This document shows positions 11,721 to 22,239 of a stretch of DNA of 64,000 bases, piece after piece. The stretch lies in contig CM040121.1 in NCBI GenBank assembly GCA_022559845.1, positions 567,660,140 to 567,724,139 on the forward strand, read 5' to 3'. Under the pieces are notes generated by a model that did not search any database, had not been told where the DNA came from, and saw only the letters and a program-made list of their open reading frames with translations. The DNA comes from Amorphophallus konjac. Lineage: Eukaryota > Streptophyta > Magnoliopsida > Alismatales > Araceae. Positions within the stretch are counted from its first letter, which is position 1, and every line of letters starts with the position of its first letter. Both the position numbers and the translations under genes were made by a program.

Positions 11721-13338
11721 ACGATAGAGTTGATTGAATGAATGGAAGCCCGTGATTCTTTTCCCTCACCCCTCTTCGATGATTGTTGTCGTTGATCTTT
11801 CAGTTGCACTTTTTGATCGATGAATTCATGATTTCGAGTGTCTATCGTTGGCCCAAGCGGTTGTCGGACACTCTGTTACTCGTCCCTCCTGTAGTCTCGA
11901 TGGAGCGGTTGTAGAGCCCCGATCCTTATTTCTATGGATCCCTGGGTTTTGTCCCTCTCTCTCCCTCGACGACATCGATGATTTTAATGCAACGAAGTCT
12001 GTAGCCTTCTCAAGTTTCCCAAGCCATTGGCATTACAGGGATCAGAGACAGTCATCTCTTGATCTCCTGGATGGCCGGCGACATGAATGGCATGAAGCCT
12101 ATTCCAGAGGGTTCGAATGCCCGGTGACTTTAATCCCTCAAACCCCTTTCCTTCCTGCGATCCCCTAACATTAGTCTCATGAAGCCCTCAGCTCACCCCG
12201 CGTTTGCACCTCAAATTTTACTTCAATCTTCGCCTGAATCCAGAAGAAAATCCTCAGAACAGGGTACCGTAAAACCCCATAAACCTTCCCGGCACCCAAG
12301 CCCATCGCCTTCCCGACGCCAACACCCCTCGGCATGATGAATAGCTCCCGGCGCGGCCCTCAGTGCGCCGGGACCCTCACGCCGAGATCTCCTTCCCCCT
12401 GCTTTAGCCATGTCGAGAACTCCTTCCTCCCGTGCCGAGAAGCCCCTACAATGGACCGTGCCGGGAAGCCCCTACCAAAGCCGCGTCGAGAACCCCTTTT
12501 CCTCGCGCCGGGAAACTTGTTATGCTCATCCTTGCTGCGCCGAGAACCCTTCCTCCTCCGTCCAACCTTCGAGCACCCTGTCATACTAATCCGAGGGATA
12601 TCCACAGGTCATCGGGTACACCCCATGGGATAAATAAACGGGGAACCATCCCCAACATCACACCGTGTCAGGGCCCAGTGCCTCTCTCTTTCGGTTTTCA
12701 TCCCGGCACTCCGTGGATGATCACCTATTCTTCCCCGGGCATGGTCCGAGATGAGGGGAGATGCTACCGAAATTCAGTCTAATGTTATCAACCCCGGTGA
12801 GCCGAGGGAGTGTCACCGATACACTTCCCGTCTGGCTCCATCTTTTGGGGGAAATGAACCTTTCGGGGCATCCGATTAAGTGGAAGTATCAAAGGGGAGA
12901 TACCCTAATGATTATCTAAATTCCGTCCCGCCATTGCGTGGATGGTCTTCTATCCATACCCGGCATGGCTCAAAGTTAATGGTTATGCTGCTCGATTTAA
13001 TCCGTTAAACTCAACAAATCTGCCCATCACTTGCATGAAATCTTTATTTCGCGCATTAACAATTTTGATTGCCTTCCGAGGCCTCCTGTCTTTGGCGTTT
13101 AATCAAGGGTTGTCCTCCCTAGGAGAGGGCGTAATTAGCGTCATGGCCTTTACGGCATGGCGGACTTTTGGTCCCGACTTGGACTTCACAATCGACTGAC
13201 CAAGTCAGGTCGAGCGCACAATGAAATCGTCACACATGTGACTGGCACACCTAATAGACCAACCAATAAGTCAATAAACAAAACAAATCAATAAATCAAA
13301 TCAATAATAAATTAAAAATAAATAAATCCGTCCCCACA
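11721..13338. other. Unassigned mosaic, with third GCGCCGGGAA cluster at 12283-12560
   Basis: No supported coding region. The segment 12283-12560 repeats GTGCCGAGAAG, GCGCCGGGAA and CGTCGAGAA words, like the clusters at 10405-10615 and 11215-11365. It may therefore still belong to the Tat-1 LTR or to a relative of it. Confidence 0.4.
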
Positions 13339-13500
13339 GGTGAGAGGGGCCAGTGCCCTCCTTCTCTCTCCATACCTAACCAAGGTGTCCGACCAAGGTG
13401 AGAGGGGTCTAACCGCCCTCCATCTCTCCCCTTATCGGACCCAAGTGAGAGGGTCCAGTCACCCTCCTCTCTCCTTTCCCGATTGAGGTAAGGGGGTTGC
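13339..13500 (+). repeat. Short decayed tandem repeat
   Basis: The word GGTGAGAGGGG or AGTGAGAGGG recurs at about 13341, 13399 and 13446. Each copy is followed by a pyrimidine-rich CCCTCC-CTCTC stretch. Spacing is 47-58 bp. Confidence 0.6.
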
Positions 13501-13533
13501 ACAACTCTAACCTTTTTCTAGCAGCTGAAGAAG

Positions 13534-13716
13534 ATGTTCAAGAAAAACTTTATTGGCTGCAAGAAGGAGGTTAGCTCTGTTGTAAGCCTTCTTACCATAA
13601 AGCAGGCCCCCGAAGAACCTTTATGGGACTTCGTTGCCCATTTCCATAAAGAGGCTCTTTGCATTCCTCCTCTAGAGGTCAACATCGCCATGACAGCGTT
13701 GACCCAAGGTACACAG
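13534..13716 (+). pseudogene. Gypsy gag fragment
   Basis: About 60 codons read as the middle of a Tat-type gag capsid (FKKNFIGCKKEVSSVVSLL, then PEEPLWDFVAHFHKEAL). The text matches the pattern of the intact gag in Tat-2 (FKESFAGSAP... and YVHRFKSEALRIP). It breaks off after about 13716 into unrelated sequence. No start codon context or zinc knuckle remains, so this is a scrap of a further gypsy copy. Confidence 0.65.
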
Positions 13717-13754
13717 GACGCTGATGCGGGACGGACAGTGAACTTGGGACTCTA

Positions 13755-14078
13755 GCTCGCGGACGTCCCTATGTGAGGGAAACGCGTGGATCTGCGCAGT
13801 TGAGAAACCGGCAATGAGCTAGGGTAGTCAACTCTTTTTCGTACCTGGATCGGGTCACGGGACGGATTTCACTCTCTCTCGCACAGTGGTGATTGAAATG
13901 ACATGAACGAGCTAGTTACCCTATCACTCTCGTAGCGACAGAAAAACACATACGAAATAAGCAAAATGCCAAGAGAGGGGAGCGGAACGATACCTCCATG
14001 CTACCGGGCGTGGGGAAGACGACCCCAGCCAAGAATCGTACTCCCGGTGTACAGTAAATAAATAATTACAGCAGTGAA
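13755..14078. other. Stretch with no recognised feature
   Basis: Neither strand shows a supported gene or repeat here. It is the left flank of the inverted-repeat element that starts at 14079. Confidence 0.4.
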
Positions 14079-15202
14079 TTTTTTATTGCCCACTCCACGC
14101 AGGGAGGTAAAGGGCTACAAGTGGGCCCGAGAGTAACGGGTTCGGGTTGATGGGTCACCGGAGTTCTATTTCCCACCATCCATCAAGCCAAAGGCCGAAT
14201 TTTAGCTCTCAACTCTGAGATCTGACCAGGCTGAAATTTTCAGGGTGAGTTCCCCTTGTAGTTCCCACATCCCACAAAAATTTTCAAGCTATTTCCCCGT
14301 CGTTTGCCCCCCTTTCCCTTTAATTCCCCACAGCCTACACAATCTACCCCTGTGCAGACTTATGTTCCAGCAGCCATACTCTTCACCCATTCGAACCCCT
14401 TTCTAATTTCAGATCAAGCTGAAATGTGGACCGGGACTTCTGTCCACCCAATCCTCATTCCAAAAATTGTTTTAGGATTTTTGGAGTTCATTTACAATTT
14501 TTAAAAACCACTGCAAAATCCGGACTCAGCTCTGTCTTCTACAGTCCAGATCCGACCACCCACTGTTCTAAAATCCATTTCCCCCCTCAAACCCCATCAA
14601 AAAATTACAAAAAAATTATCCTTGTGTTCCTTACTTTCCCCTCTATCTTCCATAAAAATCCCAACTCCCAGATCCAAAGTTTCAACCTCGGTCAACGTGC
14701 TTCATCAGGCAGATCAGAATCTGCCCAGTCAGTTCTGAGTTTAGGGATCAGTCTGTTCATAAATACCCCACAAAAATTTCAAGGCCATAAAATTTCTGTA
14801 ACAGCCCATGGTCGTAGATCTCTGAGAGAGCTTCGCAGCGGCGCCAGTTTCACATCGATCCGACGTCGGGTCTGATCGCAGCAGTTGTTTTTGCCGGATC
14901 GCGCAACCCTGAAACAACATAACATGTCCGTGGGCAGCAAGCAACAACGTTCCCCGTCGGGCCGCCTCGCCATCCACAAGGCGAACCAGCACGCCCCCTC
15001 CTAGGGATCGTCCCTCCAGGAGTCCCCACAGCAGCGGTACCACTCTCGGTACAATCGGTCCTCCGACCAGGACGTGGGCCCCACGTTTGTTGGCACTCGC
15101 TACTGTCGGAGCTGCCCAAATCGCTGCCCGTCAACCCGGACCCGTTACTCCCGGCCTCACTTGTAGCCCTTTACCTCCCTACGTGGAGTGGGCAATAAAA
15201 AA
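14079..15202. mobile_element. 1.1-kb non-autonomous element with 76-bp terminal inverted repeats
   Basis: The left arm, 14079-14154, begins TTTTTTATTGCCCACTCCAC. Its reverse complement lies at 15127-15202, with about 6 mismatches in 76 bp. The inside (about 970 bp) has no open frame that I can assign. Long TIRs of this kind suggest a Mutator-like or similar DNA element. No target duplication can be read on the right, because a copia LTR starts exactly at 15203. The 9 bp left of the element are AGCAGTGAA. Confidence 0.65.
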
Positions 15203-17059
15203 TGTTGGAACCCTGGTTTTGATGATGACAATCTATGAGTCATATAAGACTGGATTGCATAAATATATTTGCATTTGACCATTGCATATAAGATGTATGT
15301 CTGTGCATAGTTGCGTCATTCAGCATACAAGGTCTGTGTACCTTGCATTTGTAGCATACAAAGTTCATGCATATGTTGATAAAGTCAGTGCAGCGTTACC
15401 TCAAGCATAAAAGAAGTCCGTGCATATTCCATTTGTGCATTCAAGGTCGGTGCACACTTAAAGACAATATGCATTGAAAGTCAGTGCGTATTCTGTCTCT
15501 CGTATATTGAAGGTCGGTGCATTTCTTTGGTTAGGTCTATGCATGCCATGTTATTTGTCAGATAACGTCGGTATATGTCTTAGTCATGTGCATTCATAGT
15601 CGGTGCATGTTTTCCTTTCGTTCTTGCTAAGTCAGTGCATTCCATGAACCGATTGCACACATAGTCTGTGCACATTCTGTGTGAGCGAAATCGAAGTCTG
15701 TGCATTCGTGCATTTCGTGCAAACATAGTCAGTGCACGTTCTACATCTTTCATATGAGAGTCCGTGCATATCATACATTGCATATAGTCAAGGTTTGTGC
15801 AAGTCTTCGCACATGCTCATAACTGAGTCTGTGCAACTCTCATCTTTTGCACGCATAAAGTCTGTGCAAGGCTGCTCATGACACATTGGGTAAGTGCAAC
15901 GTTCGCTCTTGATTATACATACTTAGTGCATTCCTTGCTAGTACACACCATGTCAGTGCAACATTTGCATCTCGCATATATAATGTCTGTACACTTGTTA
16001 GTCTTATAGACAGATCAAGTCTATGCATTTCTATTCTGAGAGTATATATATACATATCAACTCTGTGCAACTCTTTACTTTCTACTTAACCGTCATAAGT
16101 TGATATTGAGTCTGACACTTTGACAGGATGCCTGCTCGTGGAAGTTAAGAAAGGCACGTGATCCAAGAATGGAGGATGAATCCTGATAGTGACACATGGA
16201 AAGTAGCCAAGCTAGGATGTTGCCACGTGGCTGTAGAACTCCAGATCTGGATAAGGCGATTGGGCGGGAAACATGATTTTTCACGTGCCCATCTCTCAGA
16301 AGCCTCGATATACGCAGATGCAGTGAAAGAGATTTGACATCGAGAAAAATTGAAAAAGGAAGAGCCTTAGTAGAGATATACAAGAGAAGGAGAGAAGCGA
16401 TCTAAAAAGAAAACTTGAGAGAGTTTTGAGAGAACTATTTTGAGAGTGTTCTGTTATTAGTCTCTAGGTTCAGAAACGGAGCAGATTTGATCATTGTTGA
16501 GCCACATTCTGTTTGCTTTTTGAGTTTTGTGTTTTCTTCGTTTGGTTTGAAACTTCTGTTACTCAAGCTGTGTGTCAGCAGAGGTTAAGTTGTAATCCTC
16601 AGTGGGCAGAGGTGGATTCCTCTGGACATGTTAAGCTATAATCCTCAGCGGTTGCAGAGGAGGATTCCTCTGGACAGCAAGCTGTGAAGCTCAGCGGATT
16701 GTAGGGAAGGAATTCCCCAAAGTTGTGGATAAGCGGCAAGCTGTCAGTCAGCAGTGAAGCCACACTCAATTGAGTGTGGCGTGGATGTAGACCTCTGGAT
16801 TGAGGTTAAACCACCTAAAAATCCTTTATCTACTGTGTGATTGCGTTGTGATTTGTGTACATCGCTGCATTCGGTCCATTGCTCAGTAGATGAATGATTA
16901 GGATCGCTTGAGCACCGATCTTATACATTTGGTATATTCTGGTTGAAATTCAGTGATTCCTCACAGCCCTACAACATTTTGTTTTAATTTCGAAAATAGA
17001 AGCTACTGTAGTAGTTTTAATTGGGTGATTGATCTATTCACCCCTCTCTAGATCGCACA
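15203..17059 (+). mobile_element. 5' LTR of SIRE-like copia element (SIRE-1)
   Basis: The LTR begins TGTTGGAACCCTGGTTTTGA, a typical SIRE/Maximus start. It runs about 1.86 kb to TCTAGATCGCACAA, just before a methionine-type primer site. A TATA-like TATATATATA lies near 16040. The U3 half carries a strongly periodic 32-bp array (listed separately). A matching 3' LTR was not found, because other elements interrupt the copy at about 21335. Confidence 0.8.
15300..16075 (+). repeat. 32-33-bp periodic array in SIRE-1 LTR (GTCNGTGCA core)
   Basis: About 25 degenerate units share only a short core, GTCNGTGCA; the sequence between cores varies. GTGCA positions 15603, 15635, 15668, 15700, 15732, 15764, 15797 and 15829 show steps of 32-33 bp. 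Confidence 0.85.
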
Positions 17060-17060
17060 A

Positions 17061-17082
17061 TAATGGGTATTAGAGCGGGTGT
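17061..17082 (+). promoter_or_regulatory. Primer-binding site of SIRE-1
   Basis: TGGGTATTAGAGCGGGTG matches the usual TGGTATCAGAGC copia primer site, complementary to initiator methionine tRNA, with small changes. Its place right after the LTR supports the LTR end. Confidence 0.7.
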
Positions 17083-17193
17083 CTGCACAGAGGGTCCAAC
17101 GACCTGCAGATCCGTCCTACATTGCTTGTGGTGTAATCTGGTTTCTATCTCTTTAGTGATACTTTTCGATTTGATCTGATTTGTCTCTGAGTC

Positions 17194-19169
17194 ATGGCTG
17201 AACTTCCTCTATTCACTGGCTCTGATCATTTTGGATGGTATGGTCATTTCAGGGATTATGTGATGAGTGTAAACTCTGATCTTTAGATACTCATAGCACA
17301 CAGTCCGTATGATGTTCCAGAGGATAAATCCAAACGGAGAGCCTCAGACAGACTGAAATATGCTGAGAATCAAACGGCCCTAGACCTTACTAGAAGGGCG
17401 ATAGACTTTGACTATTTTCCATTTATTAATGCGGCCCTAGACCTTACTAGAAGGGCGATAGACTTTGACTATTTTCCATTTATTAATGAGTGCAGGAGTG
17501 CAGTGCAAATTATCAACAGAATACTGGAAAGTCCATGTGGAGATGAGATACAGTGCTTGATGGCCAAAGACCGCACCTGTGATCAGACAGATGATTCATC
17601 CTCACAGGTAATCTCTGAAACTGATGATATTAGTTTTGATGATTTAGTTATTCTTCATGAAAATTTGATTGATAGATACGAAAAATTAAAGTCAGAAAAG
17701 AAGAAATTAAGAAAAGAGAAAATCACTGAAGTCACTTGTTTAAAAGCTGAAAATGAAAACTTAAAATCTGACATGAACAAGCTGAAATCTAAAAGTGAAA
17801 GACTTAGGAACACTCTAAGTAAAGCTGAAACTTCCTGCAATGAATGCATTTTTCTAAAAGAAGTAATTGAAGATCTTTATTCTGAGATTGATATGCTGAA
17901 GAACTTGAATACATCCTTAAAAGATGAAAATCATTTGCTACTTGAAAAGAAGAAGGAAGTAGAAGAATCTGAAGAAACTCAGATGGATGAAAATATAAAT
18001 CTGAAAGAGCAAAATAAGAAACTAACGGTTTTGAACACAGTCATATCAGAAAATTTACTTACAATTGAAAGAGGAAAATGTGTTTTGAAAGAAACTGAAG
18101 TCAACAAAGAACAAGAGCTAAAACAAGAGATTGAAACATCGAAAAGCCTAAATGATGCACTGCATAAACATGCCATTTCATGTGAGACTGATGAAATTGC
18201 TGGATATGAACTTAATGTTTCATCTTTGTAATCTGAACCCAGGATCTAAGAAATTCACTGTCAAAATTTGTTAAGGGAGAAGAAAATTTGAATATACTAC
18301 TTGGGTCTAATGTGAATTTTCAGAAAGAGGGGTTAGGCTATGTTCCATCTAAAAAGAAAGCTGAAGAAAAGATGGATTCAACCGTATTTGTAAAAAGCTC
18401 AGAACAAACTAATCCCTCCAGTTCATCTATCTTCCAATTCACTGCCAAGAAAATAGAAGATCCAACAAAAAATATAAAAAAGATTCAAAAACCAAAAAAG
18501 AAGGTTATTTCAAATAAATCCAAATCTGTTTCTGATTCTTCTATGCAAGTTGTCAATGATTTTCATACACACTCACATGCACATGCAAATAATGAACCTG
18601 TCACAACAGTACATGTTCACAATAAAAGAAATGTTTCATGTCACTACTGTGGTAGGAAAGGACATGTTATGGACGATTGCATAGTTTTGAAAAATGATGA
18701 GTTAGATGCATGCAAGCATGTCAATACCGTTCAAAACAAATCTGTGAAAATATCTGATAGAGATATCTCCAATGCATGTTTTTATTGGGGCAAAAGGGGT
18801 CATTACATGCATAATTGCTATTTAAAGAAACAAGAAGTTCAAAATTACAGAAAAAGTTATATAAAGAAGCATGTGAAGAAATCTCAAAATCAGAGAGTCA
18901 ATTGTTTCAACTGTGGAAGATTTGGACATGTTATATCTGAATGCTTATTTTTGAAAGACAATAAAATCTATCCTGCTCACATGAACCATTTTGCATCTAG
19001 GAGAGTTCAGAATCCTGTCTTCATGCATAAACCTCCCATATGCAATAAGTGTGGCAGATTAGGCCACATTGCTTTTGACTGTTCTTGGAATAACTGGAGA
19101 GCACCAATGTGGGGTGCTACTCATTCTGTTGGGCCCAAGAATTCTTGGGGTCCAAGACTATTCAAATAA
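17194..19169 (+). pseudogene. SIRE-1 gag (nucleocapsid-type, pol missing)
   Basis: ATG at 17194 gives MAELPLFTGSDHFGWYGHF, a typical copia gag start. A TAG at 17284 interrupts it. The same frame runs to 18231 through a long Lys/Glu-rich coiled coil. The frame then shifts near 18240, and the text resumes (SNVNFQKEGLGYVPSKKK) up to 19169. Four CCHC zinc knuckles follow: CHYCGRKGHVMDDC, CFYWGKRGHYMHNC (second Cys replaced by Trp), CFNCGRFGHVISEC and CNKCGRLGHIAFDC. The protein ends at the GPKNSWGPR phrase that normally precedes the protease. After it only a decayed CGCRCALEDKIKM echo is seen, and no protease, integrase or RT follows. Confidence 0.8.
17375..17488 (+). repeat. Perfect 57-bp tandem duplication in SIRE-1 gag
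   Basis: 17375-17431 is repeated without change at 17432-17488. It begins CGGCCCTAGACCTTACTAGA. 57 bp is 19 codons, so the reading frame is kept and gag gains 19 residues. The lack of differences points to a recent slippage event. Confidence 0.95.
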
Positions 19170-19484
19170 CATTGTGGCTGCAGGTGTGCTCTTGAAGATA
19201 AAATAAAAATGCGAGCTCAATAAATTCAGGGCACAAAGGTCAGTCAAACTCCATCTTTCAGTTTGTTAACTTTGTTTGAATAATAATCTCTGTGGAATGC
19301 TGCATGATTGATTAGAACAAACATGATGATTGATGATATTCTATTAAGAGCAATACATATTGAGAATGTGATTCATGCAAATTCCATGTGAGACCCTTAG
19401 TTAGTCATTCATGTTAATAAGTAGATGCATACATCTGCATGACCTCCTGGTATATCAGATGGATACAATTGGATATTACATTGC

Positions 19485-19720
19485 CAAGTCTGTGCATAGT
19501 TAGATGTGTCCGTATATAACATCAGTGCATGCCTAGCTAGTGTGTTATAGCGTCCGTGCAAGTATTGTTGCTTCATGCATGTAAGTTGGTGCACTTATCA
19601 GCTGCATGCATATGAACTCGGTGCATCCCTTGCCTCAAGCCAGATGAGGTCGGTGCAGTTTTGTGTGTCATGACATGAATGGGTCTGTGCATGTTTCTGT
19701 AGAACACATATAATGTTGAT
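19485..19720 (+). repeat. Internal copy of the 32-bp periodic array
   Basis: GTGCA cores lie at 19525, 19556, 19589, 19621, 19653 and 19687, preceded by the same GTCNG-type letters as in the LTR. Steps are 31-34 bp. The surrounding sequence is not an LTR copy. Confidence 0.75.
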
Positions 19721-21170
19721 ACATATCTGTGTACTTTAAGAAAATCAGGTAGTGGTTGTTTGATATCTCTGCACATTCTGAGGGGGAGCTAAGCTGATCA
19801 GAGTTCGTATGCATAATGGTTTGGAGCTGAGTTGTCTGATGTTCAGTGCTGCACTGCTGATTGGATTTTGGGTTAGGTCTGGCGTTTCTTAAGTGAAAGG
19901 ATGTTAATTGAGTCTGCATGATAGAAGTTGTCTGAAGCTTGAGGGCTGTAGATTGTCAGAACTCTAAGACTAACTGCCTGGCTGCTTGCAAATTTTCTAT
20001 TAGTCTTAACCCTCACTCTTATGTGACTTCCATACTCATCTCACTTCTCATCTATTCCAAAACTCTCACCTACTCCACAACAATTCCTTAACTATGCTAG
20101 TCAGGGGGAGTAATATCTGATCACTGTCACCTCTACTCATTTTCAATAATTAACTACTAAAATCACCATGAACTAAGAATAAAATTACTGATCTTAACTG
20201 AGATATGATTTTCAGTGTATGAATATTAAATCTCATCTGCAAAGCTCTCACAATTAACCCTGAAAGATATCTCAATGGGATTAAAATAGTCCAAATTGGA
20301 AATTGCTCAGTAGGGCATCAAAAATCTGAAAGTCCTTAGTAATAAGCCAATCTGATAGAAAATCCAAGGTTTATGTGGTCCTTAAGTCATGTCTAAAGAA
20401 AACTCTGACAAAAGACCTGGGAATATGCCATTAAATAAAAATTGAGTGTGGCAGAGAATGGCATATTATTTGAGAAACTGATCATCTGTCTCAAAGAAAT
20501 TCAGAGGTCAAGTCATGATAATGAATGCTATCCATGTTCAAATATTATGAAACATAAAGGTAAATTGCACTGAGTAACCGGGGACTCTGGTGTTTGATCA
20601 ACATGTTTCCTTGAGTAAAAAGGGCAGTTATACTGAAGTGTTCAATAAAAATTTTTGTTGCAAAAGATCAATTAAAAATATGGTTGACCCAATGGTTCAT
20701 TCAGAAAATCTATACTGGTTTAATGTCAATAAAAAAATTGGGTTTTTCAATAAGTAATTGGCTAATGAAAAGAGCTAGTAAGATTAATGATCTCCTTGAC
20801 TGGGTTATTTCCTTGATTAAGCTGTCTCATTTCCATTGAATCATATGGATAATTTGTGGAGAATAACATTTTAAGATATAATCTCATATGCCCTAAATCG
20901 CATTTCTACGTAGAAAGGCATTTTATTTTAAGTAAGGGGTAGTTTGGGTATTAACTGTTGAATATTGGTAAAGTTGGCGGTGTCCCTCATATATACGTAA
21001 CCCTACTTGCCTTACCCATCATACCCTCTCCTTTGAAGCCGAAGCGACCTCTCGCTCTCGTGTTTTCCTCTCTCGAGTTCAGCTAGCAAGCCCGCCTCTC
21101 CAGCCTTCCCTCTTCTCAACTCTTCCATTCCTTCTCTACGTTTCGCCCTTCTCTTCTCATTGCTTCCACC

Positions 21171-21305
21171 ATGTCCTCTTCATCCGCCACGAGTGAGGGG
21201 AAGAAGAAAGACACGGAAGAGCAACAACCTTCGTCTCCTCAAGCCATGGAGACCGATGTGACTAAATGCTATAAGCGTAGATCAAAGGAGTTACATGCAA
21301 AGTGA
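21171..21305 (+). CDS. Short 44-codon start of a possible second SIRE ORF
   Basis: ATG at 21171 opens MSSSSATSEGKKKDTEEQQP and continues to a TGA at 21303. A pyrimidine-rich, leader-like region precedes it. The frame goes on after the stop for a few codons until a different LTR cuts in at 21335. SIRE elements often carry an extra ORF (sometimes env-like) in this place, so this may be its beginning. No domain is visible, so the identity is a guess from position. Confidence 0.35.
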   Translation: MSSSSATSEGKKKDTEEQQPSSPQAMETDVTKCYKRRSKELHAK

Positions 21306-21334
21306 GCAACTTCTGAATTGGCTCAGAGGAAGTC

Positions 21335-22180
21335 TGTAACGACCCGAGAATCTGATTACCGGGAAGGCCAGATAACCCGAGACTCACACCGCCACCCACG
21401 AGTCCGAAGACTCGGAAGGGTTAGAAGGATGGTGTGGAAATTACACAAGTATCACAAATAATTGTAGAATTAAACAGTTATATAAATAAGCAGGAAATGA
21501 ATTAACATTTTACATGGTCCATAATATAACAATAAAATAACAACAGTAGTCCACAACTAGTACAGAGATAAGAAAAGAAAGTACAACTACACGGGACATA
21601 CCCTGGCTCTGACCTCTGGCACTAACGCTGGGCACCTGAACCGCGCTGAGCCTCAGACGAACTCCCCTGAAGTCTCGCCTCGCCTGAAACACGGTGAAAA
21701 TACGCAGGGAATGAGTCTCGGAACAAGACTCAGTAGGGATCACTCGAACCCTACCTCGCAAACGGAGAAACCGCTACGCTAGCAGTAAGCGAGTACCTCA
21801 GAAAGGGAAACCCTACCATCTACAAAGCACCGGTCTCATGGCACGAAAACTGACACACGTGCCACGGCGAGACAACCGGAACACAATGGCCAACACGGCA
21901 GAAACCCGAAGGTCGAAGTCGTACGACTGACAGCCTGACACTCCCGACTCGACAGGAGTACCTCTCACTAGAAGCACAGTCGATAGCGTCCCCTGACGAC
22001 TTACACCGCACCGCAGGTGAACTGCCTGACATGGTAGTGCCTACCCGAGGCACGGACACCAAACAAGTACCACAAACAAGTGACTAGCTGGGGTCACGCT
22101 CGTCAGCGTGTGTCCAACTGCCCCCAACCACGTGTGCACACACAGACCGCGCGTCCCTGGTCTGGCCCTCTGACTGGTTT
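21335..22180 (-). mobile_element. LTR fragment of another gypsy (chromovirus-like) element
   Basis: The segment starts TGTAACGACCCGAGAATC. Its reverse complement would end in GGGTCGTTACA, a common end of Tekay-type LTRs, which suggests minus orientation. The CAGGGAATGAGTCTCGGAA and AGACTCAGTAGGG phrases inside fit such LTRs. The right border near 22180 is not sharp, and no coding region is visible. Confidence 0.45.
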
Positions 22181-22239
22181 TCCCCCGTAGCCGGACTCTG
22201 GCTAACGACGAGGGGCCCGACGGAAACCAGTCTAAAACC

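Larger units (their letters stand above)
19170..21334 (+). other. SIRE-1 3' internal DNA without pol
   Basis: There is no protease, integrase, RT or RNase H coding text in this 2.2 kb on either strand. It holds GGGGGAG tracts near 19783 and 20106, of the kind common near copia 3' ends. It also holds a GAGTAACCGGGGA phrase near 20572 that has a close partner in SIRE-2 (near 59860). The part at 19520-19720 repeats the LTR's periodic motif. Confidence 0.65.

Noticed and set aside
12060..12130. Possible tRNA (GGTTCGAATGCC, B-box-like)
   Set aside because: No A-box, anticodon arm or acceptor stem can be drawn upstream.
15300..16075. CRISPR-like regular repeat
   Set aside because: Cores are only 9 bp and degenerate, the window is clearly a plant genome, and the array lies inside a copia LTR.
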